The notes beneath the pieces were generated by a model. That model was given only the letters and a program-made list of their open reading frames with translations. It searched no databases and had not been told where the DNA came from. Made by a program: the position numbers and the translations under genes. Below, piece by piece: positions 8,046 through 16,135 of a stretch of DNA of 47,701 nucleotides. Numbering within the stretch: position 1 is the first letter of the stretch; the number at the start of each line of letters is the position of its first letter. This DNA is from Actinomycetota bacterium (GTDB taxonomy: Bacteria > Actinomycetota > Actinomycetes > S36-B12), in NCBI GenBank assembly GCA_016870425.1, contig VGBQ01000001.1, forward strand, positions 1-47,701. The letters are read 5' to 3'.

Positions 8046-9004
8046 ACCCCTTCGATGTCCCCGGCGAGTGGCTGAAGTCTGCGCTGCACACGCACTCCAC
8101 CGTCTCCGACGGCACGCTTCCACCGGATGCCCTCGTTCAGGCGTACGTCGAGGCCGGCTTCGACCTGGTGGCCATCACCGACCACTGGCGCCTGGCGACG
8201 CCGGCCCCGCGTGACGATGTCGTGCTCCTACCGGGAGCGGAGTTGGGCTTCGACATGGTGAGCCCCACCTATCCCCGGCAGTCTGCGGAGTTTCTCGTCT
8301 ACGGACTCGACCATGTGCCCGACGACCCGGGGGGCAACCGCGACAACTGGTTCTTCAATGAGATCGAGAATTGGGAGGTGCGCACCTTCCCCTCACTCAC
8401 CGTCGGGATGGACTGGGTCGCGTCCAGGGACGCGGTCGCGTACGTCGCGCATCCCTACTGGAACCACCTGCCCCAGGACGAACTCACATCCATGAGTGGC
8501 TTCGTCGGCATCGAGGTCTTCAACGGCAGCGCGCAGGCCGAATGCGGGCGCGGCGACTCCTCCCCCTGGTGGGACACCCTCCTCGGCCAGGGCCGCGCAG
8601 CCTTCGGTATCGCCACCGACGATCAGCACTATCCGCTCTATGAGCTCGGGCTGGCGTGGACGATGCTGCGGGTGCGTGAGCGCACGCCGGAGGCTGCGCT
8701 CGAGGCCCTGCGCACGGGCGCGGCGTACTTCTCCGAGGGCCCCGCGATCTACGAGATGGCAGTGGTCGATGGCGGGGTCGAGGTCGCGTGCTCGCCGAGT
8801 CGCTCGGTGCTCGTGCAGGCGGAGGAGGAGTGGGGCACGTCGGTGAACGCCGGACGCGACGGTCGCAAACAGGGTCGCATCCTCCAGACCACCGGCGAGG
8901 GGCTCATCACCCGGGCTTTCGTGGAGACGCCACCCGACCTTCGCTACCGCCGTGTCACGGTGGTGGATGCGGCGGGGCGACGTGCCTGGAGCAATCCGAT
9001 CTGA
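8042..9004 (+). CDS. PHP-domain metallohydrolase (CehA/McbA-like)
   Basis: A 320-residue cytoplasmic PHP-superfamily hydrolase, starting in an ATGA overlap with the permease gene. Metal-binding features are H16-T-H18 in ALHTHSTVSDG, ITDHWR near residue 45, VAHPYWN near 140 and ATDDQH near 195. The family cleaves phosphoesters or related esters and carbamates using two or three divalent metals. Its place as the last cistron of an importer operon suggests it processes the imported compound. The substrate is not predictable. Nothing looks truncated. Confidence 0.8.
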   Translation: MNPFDVPGEWLKSALHTHSTVSDGTLPPDALVQAYVEAGFDLVAITDHWRLATPAPRDDVVLLPGAELGFDMVSPTYPRQSAEFLVYGLDHVPDDPGGNRDNWFFNEIENWEVRTFPSLTVGMDWVASRDAVAYVAHPYWNHLPQDELTSMSGFVGIEVFNGSAQAECGRGDSSPWWDTLLGQGRAAFGIATDDQHYPLYELGLAWTMLRVRERTPEAALEALRTGAAYFSEGPAIYEMAVVDGGVEVACSPSRSVLVQAEEEWGTSVNAGRDGRKQGRILQTTGEGLITRAFVETPPDLRYRRVTVVDAAGRRAWSNPI

Positions 9005-9083
9005 GAGTTGGCGGCCGGCCCCGGGAACGAGACCCAGGGAGCCTTCGAGGAGGGCAAAGACGACAAGTAGCGCTCCCCTCCCC

Positions 9084-9156
9084 CGTCTTGGCGAGCGATG
9101 TGGTCGAAAACGGAGGCCATCAACCTCGATTTTCGACCACATCGCTCGCCAAGACG
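9084..9156 (+). repeat. 27-bp perfect inverted repeat, probable terminator
   Basis: Arms 9084-9110 and 9130-9156 are exact reverse complements, separated by a 19-base loop. The left arm starts CGTCTTGGCGAGCG and its inner end is GTCGAAAA. No T-run follows. It lies 79 bases after the hydrolase stop and 48 bases before tRNA-Phe, so it probably ends the transporter operon; such arm length is unusual for a plain terminator. Confidence 0.7.
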
Positions 9157-9204
9157 GTGCGGGCCGGACCGACCCTGCTAGCCTCCTCTGGCCCCACAGG
9201 GCAC

Positions 9205-9278
9205 GGCCAGGTAGCTCAGTTGGTACGAGCGTCCGACTGAAAATCGGAAGGTCGGCGGTTCGACCCCGCCCCTGGCCA
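9205..9278 (+). tRNA. tRNA-Phe (anticodon GAA)
   Basis: Acceptor GGCCAGG pairs with CCTGGCC, the D arm has GCTCAGTTGGTACGAGC, the anticodon loop CTGAAAA carries GAA, and the T arm has GGTTCGACCCC. TAGCCT at 9179-9184 is a possible -10 element. No CCA is encoded. Confidence 0.95.
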
Positions 9279-9289
9279 CAGCTGCAGAT

Positions 9290-9574
9290 TCAGCCGAGAT
9301 AGGTCCTGGTGATCCGCAGCCGGTCGCCGGAGAGGTACGGCGGAGCCGAATAGTGCACGGTGATGCTGGCACCGACTCCCCAGGTCCGCAGCGAGACGGT
9401 CCCGGCCTTGGTGATGAGCCGATAGCTGTCGACGGGACCCTTGACTCGGACGCGGACCGGCGCTCCATTGACTCGGCAGCCGCGCGGCACGATCACGGTC
9501 GTTCCCTCACGCGCCACAGACGCCGGGGCCAACCCTGAGCATCCTTTCTTCCCGAGGCCTGCGAGGTCCTTGGG
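9290..9574 (-). pseudogene. C-terminal fragment of a secreted beta-rich protein
   Basis: The minus frame is open from 9574 and ends in TAG at 9290. It reads LAGLGKKGCSGLAP, then REGTTVIVPRGCRVNG, then DSYRLITKAGTVSLRTWGVG and ends RITRTYLG. Alternating hydrophobic residues and two cysteines resemble the terminal beta-sandwich modules of exported actinobacterial proteins. There is no signal peptide and no convincing start: TTG 9532 is internal to the module, and a stop lies at 9575-9577. Most likely the 3' end of a gene that lost its front. Confidence 0.45.
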
Positions 9575-9707
9575 CTACAACTACGCGAGTGCCACGTGGT
9601 CCAACCCTTCCGCGCCCATGGCCGTGACCCTGCAGCCCAACGGGACACCCTCCTTTACGCTGAGGCCTTCGGTGCCACCGCTGCCCGTGGGCAAGTCCAT
9701 GGTGTAG
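9573..9707. other. coding-like sequence, strand undecided
   Basis: Both strands are open here with G/C-rich third positions. The plus frame reads GYNYASATWSNPSAP and ends VGKSMV before a TAG at 9705. The minus frame reads MDLPTGSGGTEGLSV and VPLGCRVTAMGAEG before a TAG. Neither has a start with a ribosome binding site. It is probably a gene remnant between two others; I cannot say in which direction it was read. Confidence 0.3.
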
Positions 9708-9776
9708 ACACCGGAGCAAACTGTTGATCCGCGAGCCGGGATGCACCGAGCCTAGAGGGAAATCGTCTGCGCTGGG

Positions 9777-9935
9777 CTACGACGATGTGAGGCAGTCGGT
9801 CTCCAGCTGGGTGATGTTCTTCACGATGGTCCCCAGGGTCTTGGCCTGCGCCTTCCAGCTCTTGGTCGGGGCGAGGACCACACTGGCCTCGCTGCTGTTG
9901 CCATAGGCGCCGCTGGCCACGCGGATCGCGATCAT
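9777..9935 (-). CDS. short C-terminal fragment or small protein
   Basis: A 52-codon minus frame from ATG 9935 to TAG 9777, with regular codon use: MIAIRVASGAYGNSSEA, then APTKSWKAQAKTLGTIV and TQLETDCLTSS. The frame is also open upstream into the next gene, and the strand before the ATG (RRYTA) fits the same fold, so it looks like the end of a longer exported protein. No ribosome binding site is seen. It directly follows the stop of the MBL hydrolase (9958). Confidence 0.35.
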   Translation of the reverse strand: MIAIRVASGAYGNSSEASVVLAPTKSWKAQAKTLGTIVKNITQLETDCLTSS

Positions 9936-9957
9936 GGCCGTGTAGCGTCGCGGCGGC

Positions 9958-10584
9958 TTAGTGGCCGCGGGCCACCCAGGCGTCGTAGTCGGCAGCTTCG
10001 GCGCCGATCGTCGTCTCGTCCCCGTGACCGGTGAGGACGCGGGTGTCCGGTGGCAGGGTGAGCAGTCGCTCGCGGATGGACTCCAGGATGGTCGGGAAGT
10101 CGCTGAAGGACCGGCCCGTGGCCCCTGGCCCGCCCGCGAAGAGTGTGTCGCCCGTGAGGACGACGCCCAGGTCCGGGGCGTAGAGGCAGATTCCCCCCGG
10201 CGAGTGCCCGGGGGTGTGGATGGCCTCCAGCACGACCCCCGCGACCTCCCACCGATCACCATCGGCGAGCTCGGTGAAGGGGACGCCGTCGTTGACGGCG
10301 TCCCAGAGCATCGCGTCGGCGGGATGCAGGCAGACGGCCGCCGACGTGGCAGCCACGAGAGCGCGCGCGGCATTGACGTGGTCGTTGTGCGCATGGGTGC
10401 ACACGATCGCCCGCACCCGCCGATCACCCACTGCCGCCAGGATCGCCTCGGCATCGTGGGCGGCGTCCACGATGATGACGTCACTGTCGTCACCGATGAT
10501 CCACACGTTGTTGTCGACCTCGAAGTCTTGCCCGTCGAGGCTGAAGATCCCGCTCGTGACGACGCGCTCGACCCGCGGGCTCAT
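9958..10584 (-). CDS. MBL-fold hydrolase linked to mycothiol formaldehyde oxidation
   Basis: A 208-residue metallo-beta-lactamase-fold hydrolase. The metal site is visible as H64-x-H66-x-D68-H69 (THAHNDHV), HTPGHSPG, TGDTLFAGG and TGHGDET. It starts in an ATGA overlap with the stop of the upstream dehydrogenase. In Actinomycetota this hydrolase commonly follows S-(hydroxymethyl)mycothiol dehydrogenase, and is thought to hydrolyse the S-formylmycothiol product or another mycothiol thioester, by analogy with glyoxalase II. That role is inferred from context; the family also includes other thioesterases. Confidence 0.85.
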   Translation of the reverse strand: MSPRVERVVTSGIFSLDGQDFEVDNNVWIIGDDSDVIIVDAAHDAEAILAAVGDRRVRAIVCTHAHNDHVNAARALVAATSAAVCLHPADAMLWDAVNDGVPFTELADGDRWEVAGVVLEAIHTPGHSPGGICLYAPDLGVVLTGDTLFAGGPGATGRSFSDFPTILESIRERLLTLPPDTRVLTGHGDETTIGAEAADYDAWVARGH

Positions 10585-11672
10585 CGGTCGAAGACCACGA
10601 CGCTGCGCAGCACGTCACCGCGATGCATCTTGTCGAAGGCCTCCTCGACGTCGCCGATTCCAATGGTCTCCGACACGAAGTCCTGCAGGGGTAGCCGCCC
10701 CTGCAGGTAGAGGTCGATGAGCATGGGGAAGTCACGCGAGGGCAGGCAGTCGCCGTACCAGCTGGACTTCAGGGATCCACCCCGGCCGAAGTACTCGATG
10801 AGGGGCAGCTCCAGGCGCATGTCGGGCGAGGGCACGCCCACGAGCACGACCGTGCCGGCGAGGTCGCGGGCGTAGAAGGCCTGCTCGTAGGTCTCGGGGC
10901 GGCCTATCGCCTCGATGACGACGTCGGCCCCGAATCCATCGGTCGCCTCGCGGATCGCCTCGACCGGGTCGGTCTGCCGCGAGTTGACGGTGTGCGTGGC
11001 TCCGAAGCCCCTGGCGAGCTCGAGCTTGCGGTCGTCGATGTCGACCGCGACGATCACACGCGCTCCGGCGAGACGGGCCCCCGCGATGGCCGCGTCCCCG
11101 ACTCCTCCGCACCCGATCACCGCGACGGTGTCTCCGCGCGTGACGTTGCCGGTGTTGAGGGCCGCCCCCAGACCCGCCATGACGCCGCATCCGAGGAGAC
11201 CCGCGACCTCGGCCGGTGCTGCGGGGTCGACCTTGGTGCACTGGCCCGCGGCGACGAGGGTCATCTCAGCGAATGCCCCGATGCCAAGGGCCGGGGAGAG
11301 CTCGGTGCCATCGAGCAGGGTCATGCGCTGGGTGGCGTTGTGAGAGGAGAAGCAGTACCACGGGCGTCCGCGCATGCACGCGCGACATGTGCCGCAGACG
11401 GCTCGCCAGTTGAGGATGACGTAGTCGCCCGGCGCGACCTCCGTGACATCCGGGCCGACCGACTCCACCACGCCGGCGGCCTCGTGGCCGAGCAGGAAGG
11501 GGAAGTCGTCGTTGATGGCTCCGTCGCGGTAGTGCAGGTCGGTGTGGCACACCCCGCACGCCAGCGGGCGCACCCTCGCCTCGCCGGGACCCGGATCGGG
11601 CACCACGATGGTCTCGAGCGTGACCGGTTGCCCCTTAGCGCGGGCAACGACACCGTGCACCTGGACCGACAT
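10581..11672 (-). CDS. mscR: S-(hydroxymethyl)mycothiol dehydrogenase
   Basis: A 363-residue zinc- and NAD-dependent medium-chain alcohol dehydrogenase. The catalytic zinc site includes C40 in ACGVCHTDLHYRDG and GHEAAGVV. The structural zinc site is CGTCRACMRGRPWYC. The nucleotide fold has GCGGVGDAAI followed by an acidic residue (VAVDIDD), which favours NAD. The whole length matches the mycothiol-dependent formaldehyde dehydrogenase subgroup, which oxidises the formaldehyde-mycothiol adduct to S-formylmycothiol. ATG 11672 follows GAGGAGGC by a few bases, and TAGACT (minus, about 11701-11706) is a possible -10. Co-transcribed with the MBL hydrolase. Confidence 0.88.
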   Translation of the reverse strand: MSVQVHGVVARAKGQPVTLETIVVPDPGPGEARVRPLACGVCHTDLHYRDGAINDDFPFLLGHEAAGVVESVGPDVTEVAPGDYVILNWRAVCGTCRACMRGRPWYCFSSHNATQRMTLLDGTELSPALGIGAFAEMTLVAAGQCTKVDPAAPAEVAGLLGCGVMAGLGAALNTGNVTRGDTVAVIGCGGVGDAAIAGARLAGARVIVAVDIDDRKLELARGFGATHTVNSRQTDPVEAIREATDGFGADVVIEAIGRPETYEQAFYARDLAGTVVLVGVPSPDMRLELPLIEYFGRGGSLKSSWYGDCLPSRDFPMLIDLYLQGRLPLQDFVSETIGIGDVEEAFDKMHRGDVLRSVVVFDR

Positions 11673-11832
11673 GGAGCCTCCTCACCTAGCGGGAGCCCGA
11701 GTCTAGGGATCGGACATTCGGGCACGTGACCCAGCGCCCAGGGGCCTGGACGATCGGTTTTCTCGCACTTTCGCCCCTCCTCGGCTTAGCGTGGGTGGAG
11801 TCGCCCGGCTCCCCGCTGCTTCACTCGCCGAC

Positions 11833-14800
11833 ATGGTGTGGATGAAGTCGGCCCCGAGCCGCGTGCCCGTGCTCCTCGTCTCCCTCGGCCTCATCGCGGG
11901 CTCGGTGACCCTTCCTGCGACGGCCGTCGCCGCCCCCGCGGCAGACGGATCCCCCGCGGCCGCTGTGGCACCCGCTGCCGCGAGCGCCAGCAAGCCCAAC
12001 CTGTGGCTGCAGTTGCACGCGGGCCCGAACTCCGCGGTCTCCGAGGCGATGGTCACCGTGACCAACAAGGCCGGCAGGGTGGTCGGCAAGGGCAAGGCCA
12101 ACAAGGCCGGCACGATCATGCTGAGAGTCGAGCCGGGTGCGTCGGCGAAGAATCCCTACCTCGTGCGCACCTCGGGCGGGAAGGTGCGCGGCAAGGCCTT
12201 CGACGGGCATCTCGAGCTCGTCATCACCAAGCTCGGCATGCGCCACGGCGCGCACTTCGTCGATCTCGTGACCACAGTCGCGAGCGACTACGTCGAGGAG
12301 TACGGCGGCACGCTCGCCCAGGCCGAGCGCCGCGCCTTCCGCAAGCTCGGCCTGAGCGAGGATCTCGGCCACGGCCACCTGGCGGTGCCGACGTATGCCG
12401 TGCACGCACCGGCGCTGTCGCGCCATCACAAGGCCAAGGGGGGCTTCGATGGCACGGTGCGCCATCTGGTCAAGCTCATGAGGACGGCCAAGCCCTTCCC
12501 CGACTTCGGGACGCACAAGGTCGAGCGCCTCGGCGCGGCCGGGCCGCAGGGACGGTCCTCCAGCGGCTACTCCAATGCCGCTTGCGAGGCGCAGACCCTG
12601 CCCAGTCCCGTTGCCAACAGTCCCGCGACGGTCGGTGTCTATGGCGCCATGATGACCGCCGGCCTGGTCTCTGCCTACATGACCAAGGACCCCTCGCTGC
12701 TGCTCAACGGTGTCGCGGGGATGGTCTTCTCCAACACCCCCGGCATGACCAATGCCTCGATGCTGGCATCGGTGCAGGCGCAGTTGTCATGCATCTCCCA
12801 GCAGATCGCCATGGTCGCGCAGACCCTGTCGCTGCAGATGTCCGTCCAGGATGCGGCCCGCTGCGAGTCGACCTACGTCAAGCCCACGTGGACCAACTAC
12901 TACCAACCGCTGCTCAATGCTGCCGCACAGAGCCCTACGGACCCGACGACAAGCCTGGACGACACGGTCAACAACGCCAGTCTTCAGCCGACCATGGATC
13001 AGATCGAGTTGATGAATCAGCAGTGTGGCGACATCATCAACGACGCTCTGTTCAACACCCAGGGCGGAGTCCAAGCGGCCTGGCCGACCGTCCTGGCGGA
13101 ATCACGTGAAGCGAATTCGGCCGCCTTCAAGCCCGCAGCACTCGCCCAGCTGCAGCAGTTCCTTCAGTACTGGGGCAACATCGAGTACCAGCAGTCCATC
13201 ATGATGAACGACTGGTACAACTACCAGGCGACCGTGATCCGCAAGCCGCAGACCACGTTGCAGAACGCCGCGATCGGCGGCAACTGCCAGCAGAGTGCGG
13301 ACCTGAGCAACACCGCGGACAATCAGGATGCCTCCACCTGGTGCCAGTGGCAGCAGAACATCGTCAACGTCTGGCCCGGCGACGTCTTCTCCGATGAGGT
13401 GGCGGACTGGGATCTCGAGCCGGTGCAGAGCTCCTCTCCCTACGCGATCTCCGGCTCCGCGGTGAGTGCTGTCCCCGGCGGCTGGGGCAACTCCACGGCG
13501 GCGTGGACGGAAGATCCTCGCGGCCTCACCCCGGGCACCCTGGGGACGTCGGACCTGCCCAATGGCACGTGGAAGGTGTCCAACGCACTGGCGACGTACA
13601 ACAACCAGCCCGAGCAGGTGTTGAGTGCTCCCTACCAGCGCTACGACTACCGGGCTGCAACGAAGACGTTCGCGCCGACGAGGTCGCAGCTCGACGGGTA
13701 CAACAACTTCCACAGCTTCTTCATCGGTGCGCTGGGGGCGACGATCACGGATGACACGGCCACCCCGTGCACGGAGAACTGCCCCGACTGGACCTTCATC
13801 GGGGCGGACGGCAAGACGGAACTGGAGTACCTCGACTTCAACAGTCAAGCCTGCCACGATGAGCAGAACTCGCAGAACTTCAAGTGGTACTACAACTCGC
13901 GCTACCTCCACAACTGGGTCACCAGCCCGGGGCCGTGGAAGACGGACGGGACAGGCACGTACGTCGGCGGCGAGGTGTCGTCCGACGCCCACAACGGCAG
14001 CACGGTGTGCAGCCACAATGTCCCGCCCTTCGCATGGTTCCTCGCACGCCCGTGGACGCAGGGCGCGTCCTGGCCCGCGGTGCCCACGGTGACCTCACCG
14101 AGCAGCGTTGCGGCCAATGCGCAGCTCACCGCCAGCGGGTGCCCGGACTCCGGCTGCACGTGGGCGATCACCTCGGGTGCTATCCCGGGCCTGACGGTGT
14201 CGTCCTCCGGGCAGCTGAACTACACCGGCACGAGCACAAGCTCGACCGCCAAGGTCACCGTGGCCGCGATGAACACTTACCAGGCGTCCCTGGATAAGGC
14301 CATCACCGTCAATCTCACGCAGTTCTACCCGGTGATCACCACGACGGGGACGGTGCCGCGGAACACGCAGCTCGCCGCTGACCACTGCCCGACCAGCGGG
14401 TGCACCTGGTCGCTGACAGGTGCCGTGCCCGCCGGGATCAGCCTGAGCACGTCGGGCGTCATCTCCTACACGGGGAATGGCGCCGCGGGGGTCGTCGCCA
14501 TCCGACCGGTCGCGACCAATTCGGTGGGTTCCTCTGCGCCGGGCTACGTGCAGGTCGACCTCACCTCAGAGGCACCCACCGTGATCAACGGCGGCATCTA
14601 CGCCCGCAACGGCCTCCTCATCGCCACGGGCGGTGGAGGAGCCATAACCTGGAAGCTGCTGTCGACGACCGTGCCGGGAGTCAACGTCAACGGGATGGGC
14701 TACGTCATCGTCTCCGGATCGCCATCGGCCTCGACAGCCCAGGTCACGGTGACCGCGACGAACTCCTACGGGCAGACGTCGCCGCCGACCACGCTGACGG

Positions 14801-15099
14801 TGTCGACGCGCTACTACGCGCCGATCATCACCTCCTCCGGGACGGTCCACTACGGCAACGGGGCCAAACTCACCGCGAGCGGGTGCCCCTCCAGCGGGTG
14901 CGTCTGGTCCTTCTACGGCTACTCGCAGACCGGTCAGGCCTATCCCTTACCGCCGAATGACGTCGTGCTCTACGCCGATGGGACGTTGAAATACGTGGGC
15001 TCCGGTGGAGTGCCGACGGTGACAGTTGCCGTGATCACCTCGACGGCGTTCCCCAACGGCGTGCTGTCGCAACCGGTGGTCCTGAAGCTGACGCTCTAG
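11833..15099 (+). CDS. large secreted protein with C-terminal Ig-like repeats
   Basis: About 1,088 residues from ATG 11833; ATG 11842 and GTG 11791 are alternatives, and none has a clear ribosome binding site. A signal peptide (VPVLLVSLGLIAGS up to AVAAPAA) is followed by a unique region with many cysteines, aromatic residues and asparagines (about 50-750). Four tandem modules of about 75-90 residues end the protein (about 755-1088). Three of them carry a C-P-x-S-G-C-x-W core (ASGCPDSGCTW, DHCPTSGCTW, ASGCPSSGCVW); the third module has lost both cysteines (ATGGGGAITW). The modules resemble putative Ig-like domains of bacterial surface proteins. No sortase motif or anchor is seen, so it is probably released. 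Substrate or role unknown. Confidence 0.75.
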   Translation: MVWMKSAPSRVPVLLVSLGLIAGSVTLPATAVAAPAADGSPAAAVAPAAASASKPNLWLQLHAGPNSAVSEAMVTVTNKAGRVVGKGKANKAGTIMLRVEPGASAKNPYLVRTSGGKVRGKAFDGHLELVITKLGMRHGAHFVDLVTTVASDYVEEYGGTLAQAERRAFRKLGLSEDLGHGHLAVPTYAVHAPALSRHHKAKGGFDGTVRHLVKLMRTAKPFPDFGTHKVERLGAAGPQGRSSSGYSNAACEAQTLPSPVANSPATVGVYGAMMTAGLVSAYMTKDPSLLLNGVAGMVFSNTPGMTNASMLASVQAQLSCISQQIAMVAQTLSLQMSVQDAARCESTYVKPTWTNYYQPLLNAAAQSPTDPTTSLDDTVNNASLQPTMDQIELMNQQCGDIINDALFNTQGGVQAAWPTVLAESREANSAAFKPAALAQLQQFLQYWGNIEYQQSIMMNDWYNYQATVIRKPQTTLQNAAIGGNCQQSADLSNTADNQDASTWCQWQQNIVNVWPGDVFSDEVADWDLEPVQSSSPYAISGSAVSAVPGGWGNSTAAWTEDPRGLTPGTLGTSDLPNGTWKVSNALATYNNQPEQVLSAPYQRYDYRAATKTFAPTRSQLDGYNNFHSFFIGALGATITDDTATPCTENCPDWTFIGADGKTELEYLDFNSQACHDEQNSQNFKWYYNSRYLHNWVTSPGPWKTDGTGTYVGGEVSSDAHNGSTVCSHNVPPFAWFLARPWTQGASWPAVPTVTSPSSVAANAQLTASGCPDSGCTWAITSGAIPGLTVSSSGQLNYTGTSTSSTAKVTVAAMNTYQASLDKAITVNLTQFYPVITTTGTVPRNTQLAADHCPTSGCTWSLTGAVPAGISLSTSGVISYTGNGAAGVVAIRPVATNSVGSSAPGYVQVDLTSEAPTVINGGIYARNGLLIATGGGGAITWKLLSTTVPGVNVNGMGYVIVSGSPSASTAQVTVTATNSYGQTSPPTTLTVSTRYYAPIITSSGTVHYGNGAKLTASGCPSSGCVWSFYGYSQTGQAYPLPPNDVVLYADGTLKYVGSGGVPTVTVAVITSTAFPNGVLSQPVVLKLTL

Positions 15100-15105
15100 C
15101 CAGGC

Positions 15106-15975
15106 TCACTCGCACACGATGCCATCGCCGTCACGGTCGATGTACCAGTCGTATTCGGGGTCGATTCCCTGGTAGTAGGGCCCGTAGCCCGCGGCGATCG
15201 CGGCGGTGCACGTCGGGAAGCGCGGATCGACGGCACCGCCGCTGCCCCCGCCCCCGTCGTTGTTGCCGCCCGGACCACGAGTCACTGAAGCCCGGGGCGG
15301 CAGGCTGATCACCGGATCCCCGCAACTGGTGATGAGGACCTTGAGCGCGGATCGCTCCGCGCGGTCAACCGACAGCCGCCACCGATACTTCACGGCGATC
15401 CAGGTCGTTGCGTAGGTGCACCAGTAGGACCTCACCGGCGGCAGCCACTCCGCCGGATCGCTGTCGCTCTTGGCCCGGTTGGAGCTTGCTGACACGGCGA
15501 TCAGGCTGCCGGCGTAACCGAGATCATTGGCGAAGGCCTCGCGCGTCCGCGCGTCCCAGCGACGCGCACCCGATGCCCACGCCTCGGCCAGGGCGACGAC
15601 GTGGTCGACGTCGAAGGTGGACGAGTCCGTGGTCAGGGCAGCGTCGTAGGCGGAGAGCCATCGTCCGCGCACCGAGCATCCCGGGCCGCGTGCCGGCTGG
15701 ACCTGCGACTCGGCGAGCAGCACCTCCTCGCGCGCATCGCAGCCGTCCTTGTCGGCGTCGATCCAGTGGCGAAAGAGGTCGCGGTCGTAGCCCCGGGGGC
15801 GCTCCCCCTTGACCTTGAGCCCGTCGAGCACCACGCTCGCGCGCTGGGCGCTCGCCGCCTGGGCCGGGGCGGTCGCCGTCGCCATGGGCACGAGGGCGGC
15901 CAGGGTCATGAGGGCGACGGCAGACGCGCCGATCCCGCGCACGGTCGCGCGGCGGCGTCGCCTCAGGGAAGTCAT
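15106..15975 (-). CDS. secreted HNH nuclease with Excalibur domain
   Basis: A 289-residue exported protein. After a basic N-terminus and signal peptide (SAVALMTLAALVPMATA to AQAAS), the nuclease domain of the DUF1524/GmrSD-C type has FDVDHVVALAEAWASGA, ANDLGYAGSLIAVSASSNR and KSDSDPAEWLPP, with the HNH histidine, asparagine and lysine-aspartate cluster. FRHWIDADKDGCDAREEVL is typical of this extracellular group. A Ser/Gly-rich linker leads to a C-terminal Excalibur calcium-binding motif, DRDGDGIVCE. It probably degrades environmental DNA. Its stop is six bases from the stop of the opposing repeat protein. Confidence 0.85.
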   Translation of the reverse strand: MTSLRRRRRATVRGIGASAVALMTLAALVPMATATAPAQAASAQRASVVLDGLKVKGERPRGYDRDLFRHWIDADKDGCDAREEVLLAESQVQPARGPGCSVRGRWLSAYDAALTTDSSTFDVDHVVALAEAWASGARRWDARTREAFANDLGYAGSLIAVSASSNRAKSDSDPAEWLPPVRSYWCTYATTWIAVKYRWRLSVDRAERSALKVLITSCGDPVISLPPRASVTRGPGGNNDGGGGSGGAVDPRFPTCTAAIAAGYGPYYQGIDPEYDWYIDRDGDGIVCE

Positions 15976-16026
15976 CGGACGCGGACCCGTGACACGGTCA
16001 TCTCAGTCCCCCCGGAAGCGCGCTGC

Positions 16027-16085
16027 GTGCCCGCGTCGGCGGGCACCACCCCGACTCTAACCCGCACGCACCACCGAGGGTGCGT
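16027..16085. other. two short hairpins between divergent genes
   Basis: GTGCCCGC (16027-16034) pairs with GCGGGCAC (16039-16046) around a 4-base loop, and ACGCACC (16066-16072) pairs with GGTGCGT (16079-16085) around a 6-base loop. They lie between the nuclease gene (minus) and the next exported protein gene (plus), so they are more likely leader or operator structures than terminators. Confidence 0.35.
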
Positions 16086-16135
16086 TATCGCCGCTGGGAG
16101 GGCCTCAGCCATGCTCGCGGAGGGAGACTGAGCAC

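Noticed and set aside
9205..9957. Integrated element at tRNA-Phe
   Set aside because: No integrase, no repeated tRNA 3' end and no cargo genes are visible; only fragments remain.
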